From: an uncultured Planctomycetota bacterium
GTDB lineage: Bacteria; Planctomycetota; Planctomycetia; Pirellulales; UBA1268
Assembly: GCA_905477565.1 (NCBI GenBank)
Contig: CAJQGO010000070.1
Location: forward strand, 1-9,915
Reading direction: 5' to 3'
Length of the DNA stretch: 9,915 nucleotides
Below the pieces are notes generated by a model. The model was not told the origin of the DNA, did no database searches, and worked only from the letters and a program-made list of their open reading frames with translations. The translations under genes and the position numbers were made by a program. Shown piece by piece: positions 1 through 7,500 of this stretch; positions within the stretch are counted from its first letter, which is position 1; every line of letters begins with the position of its first letter.

Positions 1-303
1 CATTGCCTTTAAGAACTGTACTTTTAATTGGCCTGTAATTCTTAGTACCAATTTCTTTTTACTTTGAGGTAGAACCTCATTTCTTAGTTCTAATTCCTCC
101 CGATATTGCTTTATTTTTTTGTTTAGTAGGTCGTCACTGGCTAATTTTCCATTGAATTTCTTTTCATATTTGGTGCGAACTTTGGTTATTTGTTCTTCTA
201 CGAGTCGATATTGTTCAAGAATGAAGTAATTGTTGTGTTGGATTGCAGCAATTTCTCGCGTCATGTCGTCTATTGCTTCAATCTTCTTTTCCAAGTCACT
301 CAT
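1..303 (-). CDS. Hypothetical coiled-coil-like protein, N-terminal part (runs off left edge)
   Basis: All 101 codons from an ATG at 303-301 to the window edge are open on the minus strand, so this is the 5' part of a gene whose end lies outside the window. The start is supported by GAGG (312-315) eight bases upstream, and there is an in-frame stop further upstream. The product begins MSDLEKKIEAIDDMTREIAA. It is rich in Glu, Lys, Gln and Ile, has no Pro or Gly in its first 50 residues and shows no signal peptide or membrane segment, so a long helix or coiled coil in the cytoplasm is likely. Hand-counted G+C over 1-300 is about 34% and codons are A-rich (AAA, ATA, AGA, CTA), unlike the genes to the right. 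It lies 143 nt downstream of the next gene on the same strand and may be co-transcribed with it. I do not recognise the family. The reading frame is convincing, but the function is unknown. Confidence 0.72.
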   Translation of the reverse strand, partial: MSDLEKKIEAIDDMTREIAAIQHNNYFILEQYRLVEEQITKVRTKYEKKFNGKLASDDLLNKKIKQYREELELRNEVLPQSKKKLVLRITGQLKVQFLKAM

Positions 304-446
304 AATTTCATCCTCAAATTTGGATCCGGTCAGCGGTGGCCTGACAAAAAGTAGATGATAGTTTTTTGAATCGAACACTTGGCCCGATAATACTGTGAAT
401 CACCTACTTGGTTTTAAATGTCCCAGCCACCACCAACCATCTCCAA

Positions 447-1004
447 TTAGTCCTCTAATGCTTGTGTCCAAATGTCTCCAGCAATTTGCTGTCGTAGTCT
501 GGCAATATTACCTTCTGTTGTCTGTACCATGGCCTTTGCCATATCTGCTGCTGTGAAAGTAACACCACCGTTGGAGTTATTTTGCACTCCTATACCCATT
601 TCCTCTTCGGCCTGTGCTTCAGTGAGTTTTTCTTTTTGAGCCTCTAGACGTTGCTCTAGTTGTTCCAGTTTGTATTGACGGTCTTCTTTGATTGTCTCGG
701 AATCATAATGCTCCTCTTCCCGGTCTCCCTCGCAGTTTGATACCGCATCAATATGGCATTCGAGGCTTTCGCACCAACCAAACAGGTCTTCTGGAACTTC
801 TTTGCGAGTGTCGAACACAACTTGGATATATCCACAGGGATTATTGTCTCTGTCTGTTTTGTAGGAGACATAAGGTAGGCCGAAGGTCGCAACACATGGA
901 AACTTTGCTTCAAGTGCTTCTGGGCTGCTTATTAGTTCTTCAATTTGCTTGATTGCTTTTTCACTGCCCCAAATGTTCGTTCGCGAGTAAACTTGCCATC
1001 CCAT
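447..1004 (-). CDS. Hypothetical protein, 185 aa, with charged helical segment
   Basis: An ATG at 1004-1002 gives a 185-residue product starting MGWQVYSRTNIWGSEKAIKQ. An upstream in-frame ATG at 1088 would add 28 residues. I reject it because it overlaps the -35 box of a near-perfect promoter and would begin before the predicted transcript, whereas the 1004 start has GGAGGA (1011-1016) six bases away. The N-terminal 85 residues look like a compact domain with aromatic and beta-prone stretches. A Cys cluster follows (WCESLECHIDAVSNC, near residues 77-91; C-x4-C-x6-C), then an acidic patch and a Gln/Glu/Lys-rich helix near residues 103-135 that is probably a coiled coil. The C-terminus is a Gly/Asn-rich linker and a short helix. 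There is no signal peptide or membrane segment. The Cys spacing could bind metal, but that is speculation. I do not recognise the family. Low G+C and position beside a tRNA suggest it arrived with mobile DNA. Confidence 0.75.
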   Translation of the reverse strand: MGWQVYSRTNIWGSEKAIKQIEELISSPEALEAKFPCVATFGLPYVSYKTDRDNNPCGYIQVVFDTRKEVPEDLFGWCESLECHIDAVSNCEGDREEEHYDSETIKEDRQYKLEQLEQRLEAQKEKLTEAQAEEEMGIGVQNNSNGGVTFTAADMAKAMVQTTEGNIARLRQQIAGDIWTQALED

Positions 1005-1059
1005 GTCTAATCCTCCAAAAGTCCTAAAAAATAGTCTCATCCGTCCTTTGTATGCTCTT

Positions 1060-1088
1060 ATTATACAGTATCGGCATTCTGTTGTCAA
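1060..1088 (-). promoter_or_regulatory. Consensus sigma-70 promoter of the 185-aa gene
   Basis: On the minus strand TTGACA (1088-1083) and TATAAT (1065-1060) both match the consensus perfectly and are separated by exactly 17 bp. Transcription should start near 1053, giving a leader of about 50 nt before the ATG at 1004. It is by far the best promoter match seen in the window, and it fixes the start of the downstream gene. It suggests strong basal transcription unless a repressor acts at the repeats immediately upstream. Confidence 0.85.
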
Positions 1089-1095
1089 GAGTTAA

Positions 1096-1128
1096 ATGCA
1101 AATTTGCATAGATATTTTGCATAGATAT
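1096..1128. repeat. 14-bp palindrome overlapping a 13-bp perfect tandem repeat (candidate operator)
   Basis: ATGCAAATTTGCAT at 1096-1109 is a perfect palindrome. TTTGCATAGATAT occurs twice head to tail at 1103-1115 and 1116-1128 with no mismatch, and the first copy shares its TTTGCAT with the palindrome. TTTGCAT therefore occurs twice directly and once inverted. The block ends about 8 bp upstream of the -35 box of the minus-strand promoter, where an activator or an upstream-bound repressor would sit. The regulatory role is inferred from position and symmetry only. Confidence 0.55.
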
Positions 1129-1261
1129 TAACCCTATATTTATAGGCCCAAATTAATAGCCATATTTTTCCCTTTGCATTACCTGAAACTGGCCTGAAAT
1201 CTGTACTGAAACTTGGCCGTTTTCGACCCCATCTTGAGTGGGGATTGGGATAGTCAGTTGA

Positions 1262-1313
1262 GCGGTTCTGTATCCATATCTGTATCCAGCGGATACAAAT
1301 CGCAAAAAACCGC
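1262..1313. repeat. Nested inverted repeats with three TGTATCC motifs next to tRNA 3' end
   Basis: TGTATCC occurs at 1269-1275 and 1281-1287 in direct orientation, and inverted as GGATACA at 1291-1297. The last two form a perfect 7-bp inverted repeat with a 3-nt centre. This is enclosed by a second inverted pair, GCGGTT (1262-1267) and AACCGC (1308-1313). Such short repeated sites beside a tRNA 3' end resemble the arm and core sites bound by tyrosine recombinases, but no integrase gene is in view, so the role is inferred. Confidence 0.4.
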
Positions 1314-1332
1314 TATACCTCTTGAGAAGGTA
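1304..1332 (-). terminator. Possible weak intrinsic terminator after tRNA-Arg
   Basis: Read on the minus strand, TACCT (1332-1328) pairs with AGGTA (1320-1316) across a 7-nt loop. TAGCGG and then six T (1309-1304) follow. The stem is only 5-6 bp and is separated from the T tract, so this is a weak candidate, placed directly after the tRNA where transcription should end. Confidence 0.3.
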
Positions 1333-1333
1333 A

Positions 1334-1406
1334 TACCCCCGGCAGGATTCGAACCTGCGACTCCCGCTTTAGGAAAGCGGTGCTCTATCCCCTGAGCTAC
1401 GAGGGC
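1334..1406 (-). tRNA. tRNA-Arg (anticodon CCU)
   Basis: A complete 73-nt cloverleaf can be folded by eye on the minus strand. The acceptor stem is GCCCTCG paired with CGGGGGT (one G-U at the end, one U-G inside) with discriminator A at 1334. The D arm contains AGCTCAGGGGATAGAGC. The anticodon stem is CCGCT/AGCGG with loop TTCCTAA, giving anticodon CCT, which decodes AGG. The T arm is GCAGG-TTCGAAT-CCTGC. CCA is not encoded and must be added after transcription. The gene begins 42 nt after the sulfatase stop codon on the same strand. I see no clear promoter of its own, so read-through from upstream is possible. Its 3' end abuts AT-rich DNA, which makes it a plausible integration target. Confidence 0.95.
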
Positions 1407-1448
1407 GTTTGATGGGTGACACTAGCAGAACTGAAGCAATTTACGGAA

Positions 1449-2867
1449 TCAATTTTTGGATTCTTTGAGTTGCGATCGCACCCGATCATATTCCGGGTTC
1501 ACGCATTTGTCTCCCCAACGCTTCAACGCTGCAAGTAAACCAGCATCACTCTCGGTTGTCTGGCCCTGATCACCAGTTTCTGCAATCCAGTCCTTTAAAA
1601 GTTGTCGATGCTTTTCTAGCTCTTTTTGAAATGCTGGATCTTCTGCAAGATTGTGAATTTCATGTGGATCGTTTTCGAGATCATATAGTTCTTCAGGCAT
1701 TTTCTCTGGACCAAAGAAAATGAGTTGTGTTTCATTCATCTCATTGTTGGCCATCATTTCTCGAAAGCGTATTGATACAGGCCACGGGTCTTTATAGCTC
1801 GGCTGCATAAAAGGACGGTCTGTCAGATAATTTCGCAGATACTTAAATCGTGGCGTGACGACTGCCCGTATTTTCTCAATGCTGTAATCACAACGATCAC
1901 GTGCTGCAACAAGATACTCACGTGGTGTGTAATCTTTTGCCAAGAAATCTCGTCCTTCCATAAAAGAAGGAATAGGGAGCCCAGCAGCTGCAAGGCTTGC
2001 CGGTGCGATATCAATGCCACTGACAAGATCATCACGGACTTGCCCCGATTTGATTCCAGGGCCTGCTACAAGCAGCGGCATGTGAATGCCACCTTCGTAT
2101 AAAAATTGTTTGTGGCGATGAAGTTTGTAGCCATGGTCACTAAAGCAGAAAATGTACGTCGAATCAGTAAGCCCGTCCTTTTCAAGCTGGTCCAGCAGGT
2201 TGCCAATCTCCTGATCAGTCTTGAGAAGGCAGTCGTAGTGATGTGCAATTTCTTCACGTACTTCAGGAATGTCTGGGTAGTACGGCGGAACAGGTACGGT
2301 TGCAGGATCAATCACTGGCTTTGCCCGCTTGCCAAGTTTGCCGCCCTTTAGTTGAACCTGCCCAAAAAATGGCTGGCCCGGTTTACGATTTCTCCAGAGA
2401 TTGGTTTTACTGTTCGGGCTGTAAAAATCTTCTGCACTCCATTTGAAGTTGTAATCATCTTTGCCAGATTGATTGAAGGTGAAGTACCCGGCTTTCTTCA
2501 TCAAAACTGGAAGAGGCTCAACACCTGCAGGCAAGCGTATGTCATCAAAAGCTGCACCCATGGTCTGACCACGAAAATCTGGTCGTCCACTGCGGTGGTT
2601 GTGAATGCCAAAGCTTGTCTGCATTGCACCAACAATCGTGGCAGAACGAGTTGCTGAGCACACACCAGCCGGCGTGTAGAATCGATCAAAGCGAATACCC
2701 CGTGCAGCAAGGCGATCAAAGTTTGGTGTTTCAATGAGTGTCTCGCCATAACAACTGAGCCAGCCACTGATATCCTCGAGATAAATCCAAAGAACGTTCG
2801 GACGGTCCTCAGCATAGGCACATGCACAGTGCAGACTGAGTACTATTGCTAAAAAATATTTAATCAT
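1449..2867 (-). CDS. Secreted formylglycine-dependent sulfatase (type I)
   Basis: The product is an alkaline-phosphatase-fold sulfatase that should hydrolyse sulfate esters, or N-sulfate, of polysaccharides outside the cytoplasm. I start it at the ATG at 2867 (472 aa), because that places a signal peptide (MIKYFLAIVLSLHCACAYA, cleavage before EDRPN) at the N-terminus. AGAGGGGG also lies eight bases upstream. A 497-aa form from 2942 is less likely. Visible motifs are the metal ligands in YLEDISG (Glu31-Asp32, with Glu replacing the usual first Asp), the formylglycine motif CSATR at residues 70-74 (Cys70 oxidised, Arg74), FSDHG at 243-247, and RHKQFLYEGGIHMPLLVAGP with the conserved Lys. LENDPHEIHNL near 397-407 is typical of the sulfatase C-terminal subdomain. 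Length is normal. The RxK-LYEGG pattern recalls heparan N-sulfatase-like subfamilies, but the substrate cannot be read from sequence. It needs a maturation enzyme that is not in this window. It lies 173 nt downstream of the DUF1501 gene. Confidence 0.93.
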   Translation of the reverse strand: MIKYFLAIVLSLHCACAYAEDRPNVLWIYLEDISGWLSCYGETLIETPNFDRLAARGIRFDRFYTPAGVCSATRSATIVGAMQTSFGIHNHRSGRPDFRGQTMGAAFDDIRLPAGVEPLPVLMKKAGYFTFNQSGKDDYNFKWSAEDFYSPNSKTNLWRNRKPGQPFFGQVQLKGGKLGKRAKPVIDPATVPVPPYYPDIPEVREEIAHHYDCLLKTDQEIGNLLDQLEKDGLTDSTYIFCFSDHGYKLHRHKQFLYEGGIHMPLLVAGPGIKSGQVRDDLVSGIDIAPASLAAAGLPIPSFMEGRDFLAKDYTPREYLVAARDRCDYSIEKIRAVVTPRFKYLRNYLTDRPFMQPSYKDPWPVSIRFREMMANNEMNETQLIFFGPEKMPEELYDLENDPHEIHNLAEDPAFQKELEKHRQLLKDWIAETGDQGQTTESDAGLLAALKRWGDKCVNPEYDRVRSQLKESKN

Positions 2868-2962
2868 CAGGCAGACCCCCTCTTTTGGAAATAACACCAC
2901 TCTTGCAGACTGCATGATGGGAAGATGTTTCCGTTCTGCCAAGCGTTACAAAAACATCTCGG

Positions 2963-2989
2963 AAAAACAGGCAATTTGCCCACTGTCTC
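2963..2989 (-). terminator. Candidate intrinsic terminator between DUF1501 and sulfatase genes
   Basis: On the minus strand ACA-gtg-GGCA-AAT-TGCC-TGT can fold into a 7-bp stem with a 3-nt bulge and a 3-nt loop. Its core is the near-palindrome at 2970-2980, and it runs straight into a five-T tract (TGTTTTT, through 2963). It sits about 50 nt after the DUF1501 stop and upstream of the sulfatase start. It could end or attenuate the upstream transcript, which would make the sulfatase a partly separate unit. I saw no convincing promoter between it and 2867. Confidence 0.35.
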
Positions 2990-3040
2990 TGGATGAATCA
3001 GGAAACAGATGGTGAGGGTTTTTTATAAACCGCAGCAGTG

Positions 3041-4540
3041 TCAGGCGAGCAAATCCTGAATAATCTTGGCGTGCTCAACACCTGTCAGCTTCTGGTCCAG
3101 GCCAAGATGACGATATGTAAATCGCTCATGGTCAAAGCCAAGCAGATGAAGCACTGTGGCATGAAAATCTCGAATATGCACAGGATTTTTTACGATGTTG
3201 TATGAGAAGTCATCGGTCTCACCGTAGATTTGTCCGGGCTTGGCTCCACCACCACACATCCACATCGTGAAGCAACGCGGATGATGATCACGTCCATAAT
3301 TTTCTTTCGACAGACCACCCTGCGAATAGACCGTTCGGCCGAATTCACCACCCCAGACAATGAGCGTGTCATCAAGAAGCCCGCGAGACTTCAAGTCATT
3401 GATCAATCCATAACAGGCCTGATCAATATCTCGACAGCCATTTGGGAGACGCTTTGCAACGTCACTGTGTGTATCCCAATGATTGAGGTACAGCTGTACA
3501 AACCGTACGCCACGCTCCACCATGCGGCGTGCCATAAGAACAGAGTTTGCAAATGACCCTGCGTTTTTTACCTGATCACCATACAACGCAAGCGTGCTCT
3601 CAGACTCCTGAGAAATATCAGTAAGGTCAGGCACGCTGGTTTGCATGCGGTAGGCCATCTCATACTGCGCAATACGTGTTCGTATTTCAGGGTCACCAAT
3701 TTTCTCAAACGTCTGCTGGTTTAAAGCCTGCAGTCCATCAAGTGTTTTCCTACGAACGGCATCAGGAACACCAGGTGGATTATTGAGGTAGAGGATAGGA
3801 TCGCCGCTTGAACGAAAGCTCACGCCTGCGTATTCACCCGGAAGATATCCGCTCGACCAGAGTCGCGCACCAATTGCTTGTGCCTGCGCTGGCTTTGTCG
3901 ATTGGGCAACGAGCACGACAAACGCTGGCAAATCTTCATTCAGGCTTCCAAGGCCATAACTTGTCCATGAACCGAGACATGGGCGTCCCGTGATCTGATT
4001 TCCCGTCTGCATATAGGTAATGGCAGGCTCATGGTTGATTGCTTCTGTATGCATGCTTCGTATGAAGCACATCTCATCAACCATTTTTGCAGTCCATGGC
4101 AAGAGTTCAGTCACCCACATGCCACTTTCACCATGCTGCTTGAACTTGAATTTGGAAGGTGCAATCGGAAATCGCTTCTGACCAGATGTCATGGTTGTCA
4201 GTCGTTGGCCATTCCGAATACTTTCCGGTAAGTCCTTGTCATACCAGTCATCCATTACAGGCTTGTAGTCATACATATCTTGCTGCGGTGGTCCGCCAAC
4301 CATATGCAGATAGATGACATGTTTTGCTTTCGGGGCAAAGTGAGGTCCAATAGCGCCTGGTACACGTGGTATCTCTATGGTTGAATTGTTTTGGGCATTC
4401 GGCGCACCGTGCGCAAGGCCACCAGGAAGAAGCGATGCAAGCGCCGCTCCACCAAGAAGATGGCTCCCCTGCTCAAAGAAACGTCGTCGTGTGAGGTTGA
4501 GCCCCAGTTCGTCCAGCGGTGATCGAATTGGTGGATTCAT
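3041..4540 (-). CDS. DUF1501 family protein, Tat-exported, alkaline-phosphatase-like fold
   Basis: This 499-aa protein belongs to the DUF1501 family, placed in the alkaline phosphatase/sulfatase-like superfamily and greatly expanded in planctomycetes; its biochemical function is not established. Residues 17-38 carry a twin-arginine signal ([20 protein letters not shown]), implying folded export through Tat. Family signatures are [18 protein letters not shown] (77-94), [15 protein letters not shown] (159-173), NHWDTHSD (353-360), VWGGEFGRT (395-403) and GRDHHPRCF (416-424). The Asp and His residues in the last three are the likely metal ligands. Length is normal and nothing is broken. The ATG at 4540 is preceded by AAGG nine bases upstream and lies only 22 nt after the stop of the DUF1549/DUF1553 gene. 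The two are thus almost certainly co-transcribed, as this pair usually is in the phylum. It probably works with that partner. Confidence 0.94.
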   Translation of the reverse strand: MNPPIRSPLDELGLNLTRRRFFEQGSHLLGGAALASLLPGGLAHGAPNAQNNSTIEIPRVPGAIGPHFAPKAKHVIYLHMVGGPPQQDMYDYKPVMDDWYDKDLPESIRNGQRLTTMTSGQKRFPIAPSKFKFKQHGESGMWVTELLPWTAKMVDEMCFIRSMHTEAINHEPAITYMQTGNQITGRPCLGSWTSYGLGSLNEDLPAFVVLVAQSTKPAQAQAIGARLWSSGYLPGEYAGVSFRSSGDPILYLNNPPGVPDAVRRKTLDGLQALNQQTFEKIGDPEIRTRIAQYEMAYRMQTSVPDLTDISQESESTLALYGDQVKNAGSFANSVLMARRMVERGVRFVQLYLNHWDTHSDVAKRLPNGCRDIDQACYGLINDLKSRGLLDDTLIVWGGEFGRTVYSQGGLSKENYGRDHHPRCFTMWMCGGGAKPGQIYGETDDFSYNIVKNPVHIRDFHATVLHLLGFDHERFTYRHLGLDQKLTGVEHAKIIQDLLA

Positions 4541-4562
4541 GGATTCACGCCTTGTGTATGGC

Positions 4563-7500
4563 TTATTTGGAAAGTACTTCGTCCAGATTCATAAGTTGAT
4601 TCGTCAGCATGGTCCAGCTTGCTAACGTCACAGCATCTTCATGACGAGGCTGTGATTGACCGACTGTGACGACCGCTTGGGCATCTTCAAGATGTTCCTT
4701 GTACCATGTCGTTAAATCAGCCAGCGATTGTTTGACAACAGGCTTTTCGGCTTCAGCCAGTGGCCGCGACAACAGTCTGTTTGCGATGTACTCAATGCGT
4801 TGGTCGTCATTGCTCCCACCCAGAAACAGCGCATCGTCTGCTAATGCCCTCGACGCTTCAATAAACTGTGGATCATTCAATACGACAAGTGCCTGTAGCG
4901 GCGTATTTGTTCTGTCTCGTCTCACTGTGCAGACTTCCCGTGACGGTGCATCAAGAATATCCATCGAGGTCGGCGGAGCCGATCGTTTCCAAAACCAATA
5001 CATGCTTCTGCGATACAGATCAGCGCCTGTGCTTGCAGCGTATTTTTTTGTGTCACTCTCCGGCATGGCAACCGCCTGCCAGACACCATCGGGCTGGTAT
5101 GGTTTGACGCTTGGGCCACCAATTTTCTGGACGAGCAGGCCACTCGCTGCCAAAGCCGTATCACGAATCATTTCGGCATCCATGCGGAAACGAGGGCCTC
5201 GTGACAGAAAACGATTGTCGCGATCTTTGACCAATTTTTCAGGCGTCGCTATTGCAGCTTGTCGATAGGCGGCACTGGTCACAAAAAGTCGGAATAGATG
5301 TTTGACATCCCATCCGCTTTCTCGGAATTCTACAGCAAGCCAATCAAGGAGGTCTTGATTACTTGGAAGTTCTCCCGTGATTCCAAAGTCGCCACTGGTG
5401 CGAACAAGGCCAGTCCCAAAGACTTCTTGCCAGAATCGATTGACAGTAACGCGACTTGTAAGAGGGTGATCTTGCAGGAGGAGCCACTGCGCCAGGCCCA
5501 GCCGATTTTTTGGAAGTGTTTCGGGGTAGGCTGGAAGCGCAGCTGGAGTTCCAGGAGAAACCTCATCAAGCCGTTTGTCGTACTCTCCTCGATCGAGCAC
5601 AAAAGCCTTGGCCATGTCAGGCTTTTCTTCCATAACATGGGCAATCGTCCCACGTTTTTTAATGGCTGCTTCTTCGACGACCAATCTGTTCTCCCGAGCC
5701 TTCGCTTCTTGGAAAGCCTTGTCGAAGGAAGATAGCCACCAGTCGTACAGACTATTCGCAGCTTGGATTCGTTCGTTCTTCGGCAGGTTGACGATATCAG
5801 TCAGAAGATCTGCTTTTGCAATACTTTCGACTTCATTTTGAGAAAGAGCTCGGCCCCAGATAGAAACACTGGCAAGACCAAGATTCTTAGCAGGTGATCC
5901 CTTTGATCGACCTCCAATGACAAAGGGCGCCGTATCAGTTCGCGTTGTATTTTTCTTAAATTTGTTAATTACGTTCTGAGGATTTTGTTGCACAACACCA
6001 TCGTAATAGATTTTGATGCCACCAACATTCCCGCTGCCGTTGTATGACAGCGTGACGAGTGTCCAGACATCTGGCTTGAGTGGTTTTTTTGCGACAACTT
6101 TTAATGCATCTTCAGGCCATTTATGAATCAGATGCATCCCGACACGGCGGTCGTCAACCCACAAGTCCCATCCACGGTGTGCATTTGACTCATCCATCCG
6201 AGAAGCAATGGAAAAATGTTTATTGCCATCTTCTTTTGGAGGCTTGACCCAGCAGGAAATAGTAAATGCCTGATTATGTTCGAAGTCACCAACTGATGGG
6301 AGTTCAACAGCTTTCCCATTAAGTAATGCAGCAGACATACCACTGGGGCCTGGCAGCCATGACGTCGAGTCTGAAAGCGGTATGGTGGTCTGTTTTCCTA
6401 AAAAAGATGCCTTTGTTTTATTTCCCTCACCCTCAGAAAATGCAATGTCAAGCAGTGGCGTTTCCTGCGGCCGCACCGCAAGGACCTGATCTTCCGTGAG
6501 TGATTGGACCCATGTGTGGAACTCGCCTTTGGCATTTTTCTTGCGAGTGGCTAGGGCTGCTCGAGCAACGGGCAATTCTTTCTCAATTTCACGAAATCGA
6601 GTTCGATCTTCAGCAAGGGGAACTGCGAGAACAGGCGGGGTGTTATAGACGTTGCCGTCTTTTGCTCGTTGCGTTGTGTTGTTGAAAAATGCTGAGAGTT
6701 CATAAAACTCTTTTTGTGATAACGGGTCAAACTTGTGGTCATGGCAGACGGCGCAACCAGCGGTGAGTCCCATGAAAACCTGTGCTGTGGTTTCAGTCCG
6801 ATCCCTTGCGTAAAGGACAATGTATTCTTCATCAATAATGCCACCCTCGTTGGTCGTCATATTGCAGCGATTGAAGCCAGTAGCAATCTTGTTATCAAGA
6901 ATCAGATCAGGTGTTGCACCAGGCCCATGATCAGCTATGAGGTCTCCTGCAAGTTGCAAAATGGTGAATTGATCAAAAGGCATATTGCGGTTGAATGCAT
7001 TGATAACCCATTGCCGATAGGTCCACATTTCACGAAAGTTATCAAAGTGAATGCCATGAGTGTCAGCATATCGAGCGTAATCAAGCCAATGTCGTCCGCG
7101 ATGCTCACCCCACTGGAGTGTTGAGAGGAATGTATCAACGAGGCGTTCGTAGGCATCGGCATGAGGGTCAAGCACAAATGCTTCAACAACTGAGGGCTCT
7201 GGTGGAAGCCCGGTAAGATCAAGTGAAAGCCGGCGAGCCAGTGTTCTGCGATCTGCCTCAGCAGCAGGCGCAAGACCTTCTGATTCAAGTCGTGAGAGAA
7301 TAAAAGAATCAATGGGGTTGCGAACCCAGTCTTGTTTTTTTACGGCTGGCACGTGGGGGCGCGATGGTGGAATGAATGACCAGTGCTGTTCGTATTCAGC
7401 GCCTTCTTTGATCCACTGCGTGAGGAGCGCTTTCTGATCAGACGACAGCGTTTTTTTTGTCTCTGGGGGGGGCATGACCTCTTCAGGATCATCAGAATAA

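Larger units (their letters stand above)
1129..1333. other. AT-rich non-coding stretch between island gene and tRNA 3' end
   Basis: No credible gene is seen here. The stretch holds an imperfect direct repeat, CTGAAACTGGCC at 1183-1194 and CTGAAACTTGGCC at 1206-1218. It also holds a cluster of TGTATCC motifs and the weak hairpin downstream of the tRNA, both listed separately. Composition changes towards that of the main chromosome at about the tRNA boundary. Confidence 0.5.

Noticed and set aside
447..1088. Longer 213-aa version of the 185-aa gene starting at 1088
   Set aside because: That ATG overlaps the -35 hexamer and lies upstream of the predicted transcript start near 1053. The ATG at 1004 has a strong ribosome site.
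1096..1297. Possible CRISPR array or short repeat array
   Set aside because: The repeats are 7-14 bp, few in number and not regularly spaced, with no spacers and no cas genes.
1213..1395. 60-codon plus-strand frame ending in PPAGFEPATPALGKRC
   Set aside because: Its end is the antisense translation of the tRNA-Arg gene, a well-known source of false proteins. It has no ribosome site and overlaps the tRNA and its flanking repeats.
1444..1465. Inverted repeat GAATC/GATTC at the sulfatase stop, considered as a terminator
   Set aside because: The stem is only 5 bp with a wide loop, and no T tract follows on the minus strand. Transcription may continue into the tRNA.
2352..2657. 101-codon plus-strand frame antisense to the sulfatase
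   Set aside because: It is a shadow of conserved sulfatase sequence with no start signal or family resemblance.
2868..2942. 25-residue N-terminal extension of the sulfatase from an ATG at 2942
   Set aside because: It would bury the signal peptide behind a charged segment, whereas the ATG at 2867 has a purine-rich ribosome site and a normal signal peptide.
4666..5268. 200-codon plus-strand frame antisense to the cytochrome gene
   Set aside because: It lies wholly inside a strongly supported gene on the other strand, and its protein sequence (Ser- and Arg-rich) is typical of a shadow frame. The same applies to the frame at 5298-5735.
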